Source: an uncultured Bacteriovorax sp. (lineage in GTDB: Bacteria; Bdellovibrionota; Bacteriovoracia; Bacteriovoracales; Bacteriovoracaceae). From it: 10,143 nucleotides of DNA. The DNA lies in the NCBI GenBank assembly GCA_946482295.1, contig CAMLRB010000132.1:1-10143 (forward strand), read 5' to 3'. A program made the translations under genes and the position numbers. How positions within the stretch are numbered: the first letter of the stretch is position 1; every line of letters begins with the position of its first letter. Shown piece by piece: positions 1 through 7,114 of this stretch. The notes under the pieces were generated by a model that saw only the letters and a list, made by a program, of their open reading frames with translations, searched no databases and was not told the DNA's origin.

Positions 1-284
1 ATTCCTTTGATGCTGTTGAATTCTTAGAAGAGAAATGGGTGAAGATTGAGGCGAGTATGGAAGAGCAGACAATTTGTATCAGAGTTACTGATAGTGGATT
101 GGGAATTTCGCCAGAGATTCAGCAAAAAATTTTCGAACCTTTTTTTACTACTAAAGATATCAACAAGGGAACCGGAATAGGGTTATCCATTTCTGCAAAA
201 ATTCTAAAAAATCATAATGGAACTTTAGAATATGTTCCTGAATCTCCTCATACGCAATTTGTCCTAAAATTACCATTACCGTGA
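1..284 (+). CDS. Sensor histidine kinase, C-terminal ATPase domain (5' end outside window)
   Basis: This is the catalytic ATP-binding (HATPase_c) end of a two-component sensor kinase, which phosphorylates its own histidine and passes the phosphate to a response regulator. The reading frame is open to the left edge (first full codon at position 3), so the gene begins outside the window; a GTG at 39 is internal, not a start. Visible motifs in order: remains of the N box (SFDAV, with the preceding partial codon '?AT' compatible with Asn), G1 box DSGLGIS, F box FEPFFTTK and G2 box GTGIGLSI. The protein ends 30-odd residues after G2 in LPLP, so no receiver domain is attached at the C-terminus. The sensor and dimerisation domains are not visible. 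The stop is 7 bases before the periplasmic binding protein gene, so the two are very likely co-transcribed and may be functionally paired. The ATPase identity is certain from motifs; the stimulus is unknown. Confidence 0.93.
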   Translation, partial: SFDAVEFLEEKWVKIEASMEEQTICIRVTDSGLGISPEIQQKIFEPFFTTKDINKGTGIGLSISAKILKNHNGTLEYVPESPHTQFVLKLPLP

Positions 285-291
285 GGTCTAA

Positions 292-1221
292 ATGTATAAA
301 TCCCGCATGAAATTGATAATAATTTTCAGTTTCTTACTTATACCAGTTATTTCTTTTTCTAAAGAAATAGGAGTTGTATTAGCAGGTAGCCAGTCCGTTT
401 TTTGGGATGCAGTGAAGGCCGGAGCAGCTTCTGAGGCCCAGAATAAATCTTACCGTGCCATTACCCGTGGAACTGTTGATGATGATACAGCGAATGCAAA
501 TTTGCAGTTGGAAATTATTAAAAATATGATCGATCTAAAAGTTAATGGTTTGATTATAGCTCCTAATAAACTTAAGAATATTTCAGCACCCATAAAATAC
601 AATCTGCCTGTCGTTGTTATTGATCGAGAGAGTAGAGATATTGTTTCAGATGCTACTTTAATGACTGACAATTATGAAGCTGGTAAAAGAGCGGCCCTGA
701 CACTTAGTAGGCTCAATTTAAAAAGCGCTAATGTTGCAATATTTAATCTTGCACCAGATGTTTCTTCTACAGAATTAAGAGTCAAGGGGTTTAAGGATCA
801 AGTCCTAAAAATGGGGCATAAAATTGTCATTGAAAAATATGTTGGTTCTATTATTCGTAAAGCGACGAATACAATAATAGATGAATATAAGGATCATACG
901 AAAATTGATATTGTTTTTACACCAAATGAGCGTACTACTGAAGCGTTTTTAGAGGCAAATAAGATTTTGAAAAGTTCTACTCCACCAATTCACGTTGGGT
1001 TTGATTATAAAAAAGAATTCAAAGAAGCCATTTATCAGAAAAAAATTTACTCTCTTGTTGTACAAGATGCTTTTATGATGGGGAAATTAGGGGCAAAATT
1101 ACTCTTTGATCTCATCGAGAAAAAAGACGTGAAACAAAAAAATTACGTTCCTGTCATCGTTGTAGATCAATTCAATGTGAACGATAAGAAAATAATCGAA
1201 AAAGTTAAACAATACGAATGA
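292..1221 (+). CDS. Periplasmic sugar-binding protein, RbsB/Peripla_BP_4-like
   Basis: A 309-residue secreted substrate-binding protein of the ribose/galactose-type family. Residues 1-23 form a signal peptide (basic MYKSRMK, then a hydrophobic run to about residue 22, probable cleavage near SFS-KE). Comparing with E. coli RbsB from memory, most ligand-contact positions look conserved: aromatic pair F37-W38, D111-R112 (VVVIDRES), R163 (ELRVKGF), N212 (PNERTTEA), D238 (HVGFD) and Q258 (VVQD). This supports a sugar or sugar-like ligand, but the exact ligand cannot be read. ATG at 292 is preferred because GAGG at 283-286 sits 5 bases upstream; the ATG at 307 has no such site. It follows a histidine kinase by 7 bases, and no ABC permease or ATPase is visible, so it may feed a sensor (as LuxP does LuxQ) rather than a transporter. 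Transporter genes could lie left of the window. AT-rich compared with the fab genes. Confidence 0.85.
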   Translation: MYKSRMKLIIIFSFLLIPVISFSKEIGVVLAGSQSVFWDAVKAGAASEAQNKSYRAITRGTVDDDTANANLQLEIIKNMIDLKVNGLIIAPNKLKNISAPIKYNLPVVVIDRESRDIVSDATLMTDNYEAGKRAALTLSRLNLKSANVAIFNLAPDVSSTELRVKGFKDQVLKMGHKIVIEKYVGSIIRKATNTIIDEYKDHTKIDIVFTPNERTTEAFLEANKILKSSTPPIHVGFDYKKEFKEAIYQKKIYSLVVQDAFMMGKLGAKLLFDLIEKKDVKQKNYVPVIVVDQFNVNDKKIIEKVKQYE

Positions 1222-1265
1222 GCAACTAATCGAGTATTTTCTTTATCATTCCAAATTTTGCAATT

Positions 1266-3056
1266 CTAAACATCCTCAAATCGTTTATCTGAATGATGAG
1301 GAACTTGTGAACCATCTGTTCCAGTTTGTTTTACAGCAGTTGCAGGTTTGGCCACAATTGTTTTTGGTGTTTCAACTTTTTTAGCTGGTGACATTGCAAT
1401 GACATTTTTTGTTGGTGCCTCTGTCCGTACCTCTGCTCGTCCTGTTTCTTTTTTAACAACGGTCATCGTTGGTTTTGATGTTTCAGTAGTTACTCCACCG
1501 ACGAGAAGGATTTGTAACTTGTCAGCAGTTGCTTTGATAGAGTGGGAAAGTGACATAACTTGTGTAGAGTTCGAGGCAACACTTTGAGAAGCAATGGTGT
1601 TTTGATTTGTTACTTCGTCAATTTGCCCCATTGCTTTATTGACCTCTTGAATACCTACTGATTGTTCAGCTGAGGCCGTGGCAACTTCAGAAACGAGTCG
1701 CTCAACACTCATAACCATTTTATCAATTTCAGTGAGGGCCACTTCACATTCACGTGCTTTATCAACACCAGTTTCAATTTTTTCTTTTCCTTCTAGGACC
1801 ATTCGATCGACTTGCGATTTCGTGCTGTTAACAATCAGGTTAACTTTCGAAATACTTTCATCTAGAAGAACTCTGATTTCATTTGCTGCCGATCCACTCA
1901 TTTGAGCAAGATTTCCAACTTCTTCTGCAACAACCGCAAATCCTTTTCCTTGTTCTCCCGCTCTTGCTGCTTCGACAGAAGCGTTGAAAGAGAGTAGTTT
2001 TGTTTGGAAAACAATATCATTAATGACCTTCGTTTTATCTGAGATGTTAGTAATTACTTTTACCATCTCTTGGAGTTCTTGATTGTTTCTTACCATGAAC
2101 TCGTTGAATGATTCATTGTTATGGTTAATTTCTTCCATTGCACTAAGCATGTTATTAACAGCAGCTTGACCTTTTTTAACTGAACTTAAACTCTCAGACG
2201 CTGAGCTTTTTGCGTGGTTGGCGTTGTCTGAGTTTCGATTAATCATCGCAGAAATTTCTTCTAGGCTCGAAGCTGTTTCTTGAACAGATGCTGCCTGCTC
2301 AGTAGCACATGAAGATAGCTCTGTGCTCAGAGAGCTCATTGAACTTGCTGATTGTGTAAGCTCAGGAGTAGAGGAGTTAAGTTCATTAATAGCTTCTGAA
2401 AGTTTGTGACTGATTGAATTAGCAAGCCATAAACCTATACCTATGCTGAGACCAAATCCTGCTATGATAAGCACTATCGAAACAATTGTTGAAAGTTCTG
2501 CAATATTTTTTGAAGCGGCAATCCCTTTTTGTGCTTCTTTTTCCTGAAATTCACTTAGAGTTTCAATGGCCACAAAGTATTCGTTCGTCGCTTTTGTGTA
2601 ACCTTCTAAAAACTCCTTAACAACAGCTTCGCTCGCGCCTTCTTTAATGAATTTGTCTTTTATTGATAGTGTTCTATCTTTTACCGCTTTCCATTTTTCA
2701 GAAACTACATTGTAAATTTCTGCTTCACCTTCTACAAATGGGATTTCATTGTAGGCCTTGTCATTCATTTCATATTTTTTAATTTCTCCTTCTATTCGCT
2801 CAAGACCTTCTTTTACTTCTTGCTCTTGTTTTGGAAAACCGATGATAAAAGACATGCGGGCCCGAAGGACGCGAGCACTATCTCTCATGCTCATCATTTT
2901 TTCGTGATTGGCCATGTTGATGTTTACAACATAATCGTATTGTTGGATGACTTTATGGAGATAGATGTATCCAATACCACCTACAACTAAAGTGAAAAGA
3001 GAGGCTATAAAAAAACCGATAAAGATGCGGTATTTTAAATGCAGTTTGGAATACAT
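1266..3056 (-). CDS. Methyl-accepting chemotaxis protein with 4HB-type sensor region, no clear HAMP
   Basis: An inner-membrane chemoreceptor of 596 residues that would control CheA kinase through CheW. TM1 is about residues 10-34 and TM2 about 188-213; the roughly 150 residues between them are helical and charged, like a four-helix-bundle ligand domain. The cytoplasmic signalling domain spans about 245-512. It contains the methylation-helix segment [19 protein letters not shown] and the hairpin tip around [10 protein letters not shown]...[17 protein letters not shown] (about 351-380). Only some 30 residues separate TM2 from this domain and they do not show a HAMP pattern. Residues 520-596 are a Pro/Lys/Thr-rich, probably disordered tail without a CheR-binding NWETF-type end. 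The start at 3056 is chosen because AGGAG lies 5 bases upstream; an in-frame ATG at 3074 would place this site inside the coding region. It converges on the binding-protein gene with only 44 bases between stops. Ligand unknown. Confidence 0.93.
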   Translation of the reverse strand: MYSKLHLKYRIFIGFFIASLFTLVVGGIGYIYLHKVIQQYDYVVNINMANHEKMMSMRDSARVLRARMSFIIGFPKQEQEVKEGLERIEGEIKKYEMNDKAYNEIPFVEGEAEIYNVVSEKWKAVKDRTLSIKDKFIKEGASEAVVKEFLEGYTKATNEYFVAIETLSEFQEKEAQKGIAASKNIAELSTIVSIVLIIAGFGLSIGIGLWLANSISHKLSEAINELNSSTPELTQSASSMSSLSTELSSCATEQAASVQETASSLEEISAMINRNSDNANHAKSSASESLSSVKKGQAAVNNMLSAMEEINHNNESFNEFMVRNNQELQEMVKVITNISDKTKVINDIVFQTKLLSFNASVEAARAGEQGKGFAVVAEEVGNLAQMSGSAANEIRVLLDESISKVNLIVNSTKSQVDRMVLEGKEKIETGVDKARECEVALTEIDKMVMSVERLVSEVATASAEQSVGIQEVNKAMGQIDEVTNQNTIASQSVASNSTQVMSLSHSIKATADKLQILLVGGVTTETSKPTMTVVKKETGRAEVRTEAPTKNVIAMSPAKKVETPKTIVAKPATAVKQTGTDGSQVPHHSDKRFEDV

Positions 3057-3061
3057 TATTG

Positions 3062-3066
3062 CTCCT
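3062..3066 (-). promoter_or_regulatory. Ribosome binding site deciding the chemoreceptor start
   Basis: AGGAG on the - strand, 5 bases before ATG at 3056. An upstream in-frame ATG at 3074 has no comparable site, so this element argues for the shorter, 596-residue protein. Confidence 0.75.
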
Positions 3067-3156
3067 AAAAACATGATTTATGATATGTTTCTCTATCGAT
3101 TTATATTGGGAGCTATTGATTTAATTTTTCTTAATGTTGAATAAAACTTCGGGTAC

Positions 3157-3576
3157 TTAGTCTAAAGAAATAGAAATAAATTCAAACTGAGAGTAACGTT
3201 TAGAAAGTTCAGAGACCCAGTCAACTTTATCACTGTTAAGAACTAGCACTTTTTTTCGTTGAACGGCGTTTGATTGAATGAGAGCGACTTGTTCATCGAT
3301 CTCTCCCGAAATTTCAGATTTTGAAGAGCCTTCGGTATTGAGGTGGGCGAGAAATAATGTCTGATTAAAATTGTCAGTGAAAAAAATATTGGCCCGGCTT
3401 TTTGAACTCGATTCCCCATAGATCATTTGTGAGAGAAGACCGTCAAAAAGATAGTTTAACTGATCGAAGGAAGAGAGTTCGCGAGACAGGGGGGCTGCGG
3501 TGATCCAGAATAATCCTATGATTTCTGGAGTCACCATATCAGCTAGATTTTTAGGTCGTGTTTCGTGATTAAGCAT
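3157..3576 (-). CDS. Uncharacterised 139-residue protein coupled to nusB
   Basis: I do not recognise this protein. It is 139 residues, soluble-looking, with no signal peptide or membrane segment. The N-terminal half includes a hydrophobic patch (EIIGLFWITAAPLS, about residues 18-31). A strand-like run IFFTDNFNQTLFLAHL follows at about 64-79, then a Ser/Glu-rich stretch. The end resembles alternating strand/helix (KVLVLNSDKVDWVSEL...FEFISISLD, about 109-139), but no family motif is visible. Its start codon lies inside the nusB stop region (8-base overlap, ATGCTTAA), and the upstream sequence has only a weak ribosome site, so translation is probably coupled to nusB. It is the last gene of the fabH-to-nusB run; about 100 bases follow before the chemoreceptor start. 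The coupling and the protein-like composition suggest a real gene; its function is open. Confidence 0.75.
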   Translation of the reverse strand: MLNHETRPKNLADMVTPEIIGLFWITAAPLSRELSSFDQLNYLFDGLLSQMIYGESSSKSRANIFFTDNFNQTLFLAHLNTEGSSKSEISGEIDEQVALIQSNAVQRKKVLVLNSDKVDWVSELSKRYSQFEFISISLD

Positions 3577-4057
3577 TGTCTTTAGCTAGTTTGTCTAAAA
3601 CACTGTTTACGAATCCATGTGATTCGTTTGGGCAGTATTTTTTAGCAACGTTAACATATTCGTTAATAAAAACCCCTGCTGATGTTTCTTTATCGTTGAG
3701 AATTTCGTAAGTGCCTAGTAAAAGCACGGCGAGATTCATGCGATCAACTTTTTGAATGTTCCCGTTAGCGAGGTATTTTTCAATGAGTTTTGTATTTTTG
3801 TCTTCTTGTTTGAGAGCACCGATAATGAGTTCTTTCGCGAAGAACTTTGTGTGCATGTCGATGTTGTTATCTGGGTGTTCGTTGTCTTCTTCGTTATAAG
3901 AAGCATCGAACATATTCAGAGCTGATTCAAGTGAACCAACATCGGTGGCAATTTTCTTTTTTTCTTCAGCGAAATCCGCGAGAAGGTGTTTGTAGATAAA
4001 TTTAAAAGCATACTCTCTACCAAGAGAGCGTTTTGCAGGAGTCTTACTGGAGTTCAC
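3569..4057 (-). CDS. nusB: Transcription antitermination factor NusB
   Basis: NusB binds boxA RNA together with NusE (ribosomal protein S10) and supports antitermination of rRNA transcription. The all-helical NusB fold shows in the N-terminal segment SLGREYAFKFIY, then VDRMNLAVLLLGTYEIL and the C-terminal EYVNVAKKYCPNESHGFVNSVLDKLAK, all characteristic. An acidic, Asn-rich stretch (YNEEDNEHPDNN) sits between the first helices. I choose GTG at 4057 (162 residues) because AAGGTGA at 4063-4069 is 5 bases upstream. An in-frame GTG at 4078 would add 7 residues but has no ribosome site, and GTG at 4066 overlaps the site itself. The gene overlaps the nrdR end by 14 bases and the next gene by 8, so it is a coupled operon member. 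Many bacteria have rib genes between nrdR and nusB; here there are none. Confidence 0.92.
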   Translation of the reverse strand: MNSSKTPAKRSLGREYAFKFIYKHLLADFAEEKKKIATDVGSLESALNMFDASYNEEDNEHPDNNIDMHTKFFAKELIIGALKQEDKNTKLIEKYLANGNIQKVDRMNLAVLLLGTYEILNDKETSAGVFINEYVNVAKKYCPNESHGFVNSVLDKLAKDNA

Positions 4058-4541
4058 GTTTATCACCTTTATTTTCACTAATAGTTTTTACAGAGTGCAG
4101 ATTATTTTTAAGTCCATAGACGAATTCTTCAATGTCTTTGAAGTCCCAATAGAAAGAAGCGTAACGAACGTAGGCCACTCGATCAAGTTTTTTAAGCTGA
4201 TCCATGATGAGTCCACCAAGTTCAAGCGCTTTAACTTCTGTATGAGAGATTTCTAAAAGAGCACGTTCTACATTTATGATCAGGTTAGCGATACTGTCTG
4301 TTGGAATGTTTCTTTTTGAGCAGGCCTTGTTCAAACCTTTCGTGATTTTTTCACGGTTGTAGTTTTCACGTCGACCATCTTTTTTAACGATCAAAGGCAT
4401 TTCAATTTTTATTTTTTCGTATGTCGTGAAACGTGCTTCACAAGCATCACAACGACGACGACGGCGAACGGAATTTTCTTCGAGAAGTGTTCTCGAATCA
4501 ATTACTCGTGTTTCATGGGCCGTGCAAACAGGACATTGCAT
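4044..4541 (-). CDS. nrdR: Transcriptional repressor NrdR
   Basis: NrdR is a zinc-ribbon/ATP-cone repressor that senses nucleotide state and represses ribonucleotide reductase genes through NrdR boxes. The 165-residue protein has the usual layout. The zinc ribbon has C3 and C6 (MQCPVC) and C31 and C34 (CDAC), with the basic run RRRRR just before the second pair. The ATP-cone runs from about 49 to 139, beginning PLIVKKDGRRENYNREKI. Conserved VAYVRYASFYWDF follows at about 122-134. An upstream in-frame ATG at 4577 would add 12 residues not found in the family and overlap glyA; the family almost always begins directly at MxCPxC, so 4541 is used. One base separates it from the glyA stop, and it overlaps nusB by 14 bases. 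The ribosome site is weak, consistent with translational coupling to glyA. No NrdR target gene (nrdA/B/D/J) is in the window. Confidence 0.96.
   Translation of the reverse strand: MQCPVCTAHETRVIDSRTLLEENSVRRRRRCDACEARFTTYEKIKIEMPLIVKKDGRRENYNREKITKGLNKACSKRNIPTDSIANLIINVERALLEISHTEVKALELGGLIMDQLKKLDRVAYVRYASFYWDFKDIEEFVYGLKNNLHSVKTISENKGDKRELQ
4063..4069 (-). promoter_or_regulatory. Ribosome binding site for nusB, inside nrdR
   Basis: AAGGTGA on the - strand, 5 bases before the GTG at 4057 and embedded in the last codons of nrdR. It decides the nusB start among three in-frame GTG codons (4078, 4066, 4057). Confidence 0.6.
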
Positions 4542-4542
4542 A

Positions 4543-5796
4543 TTACTTGTACACCGGAAATTGTTTGCAGAGTTCAAGAACCTGCATTTTGATTTTTGCG
4601 AGTGCTGCTTCGTCTTTTGAATCTTTCATCGCAGAGTGAATCCAACCTGCAAGAAGTTCCATATGTTTTTCAGTCATCCCGCGAGTTGTGATCGCCGGAG
4701 TTCCAAGACGAACACCAGAAGTCACGAATGGAGAACGCTTATCTTGTGGAATCATGTTTTTGTTGCAAGTGATGCCCGCCATTTCAAGTGCGTGCTCAGC
4801 TTCTTTTCCTGAAAGTCCCATAGAGTCTGTTTTAACGAGAACGAGGTGGTTATCAGTTCCACCTGTGACAAGAGCGATGCCTTTCTTTGTAAGAGCAGCA
4901 GCGAGTGCTTTGGTATTTGTTACAACTTGTTGTTGGTAAGTCACGAAGTCAGGTTGAAGAGCTTCATTGAACGCAACAGCTTTAGCTGCAATAACGTGCT
5001 CAAGTGGTCCACCTTGAATTCCAGGGAAGATGTTTGAGTTTAATTTCTTAAACAGCTCTTCATTGTTTGTAAGAATAATTCCTCCGCGTGGTCCACGGAG
5101 CGTTTTATGTGTCGTAGATGTCGTTACATCTGCATGAGGAATAGGAGAGTTGTGTAAACCAGCAGCAACAAGACCAGCGATGTGGGCCATATCAACCATG
5201 AGTTTTGCACCAACTTCATCCGCGATTTCTTTGAACGTTTTGAAATCAATTTCGCGAGGGTAAGCAGAAGCACCAGCAACGATAAGTTTTGGTTGTTCTT
5301 TTTTTGCTTGCTCACGAACGATATTGAAATCAATTCTTTCTGTTTCGTAATTTAATCCGTAAGCGGCAAACTTAAATAGTTTTCCCGAGAAGTTAACAGG
5401 GGAGCCGTGAGTAAGGTGTCCACCTTCAGCAAGATTCATTCCGAGAACTTTGTCACCGTGCTCGAGCATGGCAAAGTAGGCTCCCATGTTCGCTTGTGAA
5501 CCTGAGTGGGCCTGAACGTTTGCATATTTTGCACCGAAGAGTCTTGTTACTCGCTCGATTGCGAGAATTTCACCCTGATCAACGAATTCGCATCCACCGT
5601 AGTAGCGCTTGTTCGGAAGACCTTCTGCATATTTATTTGTAAGGATTGATCCCTGCGCTTCCATCACGGCCTGTGAAGTATAGTTTTCTGAAGCGATAAG
5701 CTCCAGACCATCTTCCTGGCGAGCTCGTTCCTTTTGGATGATTCCAAAAATTTCCGGGTCCATCGATTTTAGAGAAGAAGCGTTTTTATTAAACAT
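4543..5796 (-). CDS. glyA: Serine hydroxymethyltransferase
   Basis: A cytoplasmic PLP enzyme that interconverts serine plus tetrahydrofolate with glycine plus methylene-tetrahydrofolate, supplying one-carbon units for thymidylate and purines. At 417 residues it is normal length and complete. Diagnostic segments are LELIASENY (31-39), [15 protein letters not shown] (56-70), AHSGSQAN (96-103), [14 protein letters not shown] (200-213, with D202 and H205 near the cofactor) and [15 protein letters not shown] (225-239), in which K231 forms the Schiff base with PLP. The start is supported by AAGGTG at 5803-5808, 6 bases upstream and lying within the last codons of fabF. It begins 3 bases after the fabF stop and is followed by nrdR after 1 base. 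Linking glyA to nrdR is common and joins folate one-carbon supply with deoxynucleotide control. No anomalies. Confidence 0.98.
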   Translation of the reverse strand: MFNKNASSLKSMDPEIFGIIQKERARQEDGLELIASENYTSQAVMEAQGSILTNKYAEGLPNKRYYGGCEFVDQGEILAIERVTRLFGAKYANVQAHSGSQANMGAYFAMLEHGDKVLGMNLAEGGHLTHGSPVNFSGKLFKFAAYGLNYETERIDFNIVREQAKKEQPKLIVAGASAYPREIDFKTFKEIADEVGAKLMVDMAHIAGLVAAGLHNSPIPHADVTTSTTHKTLRGPRGGIILTNNEELFKKLNSNIFPGIQGGPLEHVIAAKAVAFNEALQPDFVTYQQQVVTNTKALAAALTKKGIALVTGGTDNHLVLVKTDSMGLSGKEAEHALEMAGITCNKNMIPQDKRSPFVTSGVRLGTPAITTRGMTEKHMELLAGWIHSAMKDSKDEAALAKIKMQVLELCKQFPVYK

Positions 5797-5799
5797 GCA

Positions 5800-7062
5800 T
5801 TACACCTTTTTTAAAACGAGTGATGAGTTTGTTCCACCGAAACCAAAAGAGTTATTGAGCGCGTATTTGATATCTTTCTTCACGGCTTTGTTTGCAGTGA
5901 TGTCGAGATCACATTCCGGATCAAGATTTTTTACGTTGATCGTTGGAGGAATGATTCCAGTATGCAAGGCCATTGCACAAAAGATTGTTTCAATTCCACC
6001 TGCGGCCCCTAATAAGTGTCCTGTCATCGATTTCGTTGAAGAAACGTTGATGTTGTAAGCGTGGTCTCCGAAAGCTTTTTTAATAGCTCTAAGTTCACCG
6101 ATATCTCCAAGAGGAGTGGATGTTCCGTGTGCATTAACATAACCAATTTCTTTAACATCGATGCCAGCATCTTCAACCGCCATTTTCATTGAGCGAAAAG
6201 CACCGTCACCTTCTGGATGTGGAGCTGTGATGTGATAAGCATCAGACGTTGCTCCGTGGCCCACGATTTCAGCATAAATCTTTGCTCCACGAGCAACTGC
6301 TTTGTCGTAGTTTTCAAGAACAAGAATTCCTGCACCTTCACCAAGAACGAAACCATCGCGATCAGCATCGTAAGGGCGAGAAGCTGTTGCTGGATCATCA
6401 TTTCTTTTTGAGAGGGCCTTCATGTTTCCGAATCCTGCAATTGTTAGATTACAGATAACAGATTCAGCACCACCAGTGATCATAACATCCTGGCGACCAA
6501 ACATAATTTCATAACAAGCAGCTGTTATAGCATGAGCTGCTGAAGCACAGGCCGAAGCGATGGAATAATTAAGTCCACCAAGATTATAGCGAATAGGAAT
6601 TAATCCTGCTGGCATGTTGGGGATGATGGCCGGAATGAAAAAAGGAGAAACTCTGCGCGGCCCTTTTTCAAACATTATTTTTGCTGTTCTTTCGATTTCT
6701 GGAAATCCACCGATACCAACACCGAGAATACATCCGATTCTCTCCATGGCGTATGGACGATTTTCTAGAAGATTAGCATCGCGAAGGGCTTCGTCTGTTG
6801 AGTGAACAGCGAAGTGAACAAAGCGATCATACTTTGCTGCTTCCTTAGCATCTAAAATATTTTCAGCGAGTGAAAAGTTTTTAACTTCTCCCGCGAATTT
6901 AGTTCCCAATAATTCAGTGTCGGCCTGCTCGATTAGTGAGACTCCCGATTTACCTTCGATTGCATTTGCCCAGACATCTTTGAGGTTGTGTCCGAGACCA
7001 TTGATCATTCCCATCCCTGTGATGGCAACTCTTTGAATAACTTTTTGGTTTGCTGCACTCAT
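5800..7062 (-). CDS. fabF: 3-oxoacyl-[ACP] synthase II (KAS II)
   Basis: The condensing enzyme of type II fatty-acid synthesis: it joins malonyl-ACP to acyl-ACP with loss of CO2, extending the chain by two carbons. The 420-residue thiolase-fold protein has a complete catalytic set: nucleophile C172 (SIASACASAAHAI), H312 (VNAHGTSTPLGD), K344 and H349 (STKSMTGHLLGAAGG), and the C-terminal glycine loop NNSFGFGGTN (403-412). The residue context around the cysteine (SACAS) is a mild variant of the common TACAT/TACTS. The start has AAGGAG at 7069-7074, 6 bases upstream. A hairpin separates it from acpP, so its expression may be lower than that of acpP; downstream it runs directly into glyA with 3 bases between. 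FabF rather than FabB is inferred from length, position after acpP and sequence style. Confidence 0.97.
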   Translation of the reverse strand: MSAANQKVIQRVAITGMGMINGLGHNLKDVWANAIEGKSGVSLIEQADTELLGTKFAGEVKNFSLAENILDAKEAAKYDRFVHFAVHSTDEALRDANLLENRPYAMERIGCILGVGIGGFPEIERTAKIMFEKGPRRVSPFFIPAIIPNMPAGLIPIRYNLGGLNYSIASACASAAHAITAACYEIMFGRQDVMITGGAESVICNLTIAGFGNMKALSKRNDDPATASRPYDADRDGFVLGEGAGILVLENYDKAVARGAKIYAEIVGHGATSDAYHITAPHPEGDGAFRSMKMAVEDAGIDVKEIGYVNAHGTSTPLGDIGELRAIKKAFGDHAYNINVSSTKSMTGHLLGAAGGIETIFCAMALHTGIIPPTINVKNLDPECDLDITANKAVKKDIKYALNNSFGFGGTNSSLVLKKV

Positions 7063-7068
7063 GTTGTG

Positions 7069-7074
7069 CTCCTT
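7069..7074 (-). promoter_or_regulatory. Ribosome binding site of fabF after the hairpin
   Basis: AAGGAG on the - strand, 6 bases before the fabF ATG. It lies just past the T-rich tail of the acpP-fabF hairpin, so transcripts that read through carry a strong independent ribosome site. Confidence 0.7.
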
Positions 7075-7083
7075 AAAACAACA

Positions 7084-7103
7084 AAGGCCCCGTTAGGGGC
7101 CTT
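7084..7103 (-). terminator. Hairpin between acpP and fabF, probable partial terminator/attenuator
   Basis: A perfect 8-bp inverted repeat, AAGGCCCC and GGGGCCTT around a 4-base loop, starting 12 bases after the acpP stop. In the - strand transcript it is followed by TTTGTTGTTTT, an imperfect but T-rich tail. The shape is that of an intrinsic terminator, and the interrupted T-run suggests incomplete termination. No other promoter is obvious for fabF, glyA, nrdR and nusB, so some readthrough is expected. A plausible role is to keep acpP mRNA abundant compared with the genes downstream; it could instead be a processing or 3'-end stabilising structure. Confidence 0.72.
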
Positions 7104-7114
7104 CAATTTGATAT

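Noticed and set aside
39..41. GTG at 39 as the start of a short kinase-like protein
   Set aside because: The frame stays open upstream to the window edge and the upstream codons encode the expected N-box residues (SFDAV), so the gene is cut by the window rather than starting here.
1274..1301. CCTCA ... TGAGG inverted repeat at the end of the chemoreceptor gene
   Set aside because: Only 5 bp with an 18-base loop, inside coding sequence and without a T-run; not convincing as a terminator for either convergent gene.
1348..1587. Open + strand frame opposite the chemoreceptor tail
   Set aside because: It exists because the low-complexity tail gives few stops on the other strand; no ribosome site or recognisable product.
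3057..3074. Upstream in-frame ATG at 3074 as the start of the chemoreceptor
   Set aside because: It would translate through the AGGAG ribosome site that serves the ATG at 3056, and it has no site of its own.
3093..3105. Possible flagellar sigma-28 or sigma-70 promoter for the chemoreceptor (ATCGATAG and TATAAAT on the - strand)
   Set aside because: The -10-like elements are present, but no matching -35 lies at proper spacing: the nearest TAAA-type element is about 15 bases away for sigma-28, and no TTGACA-like box appears 16-18 bases upstream. AT-rich sequence gives such matches by chance.
4542..4577. Longer NrdR beginning at ATG 4577
   Set aside because: It adds 12 residues before the zinc ribbon, unlike the family, and overlaps the end of glyA.
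5738..6058. Open frame on the + strand of about 106 codons across the fabF-glyA junction
   Set aside because: It lies entirely opposite two certain genes (fabF and glyA), has no ribosome site and its translation resembles no protein; it is a shadow of their codon usage.
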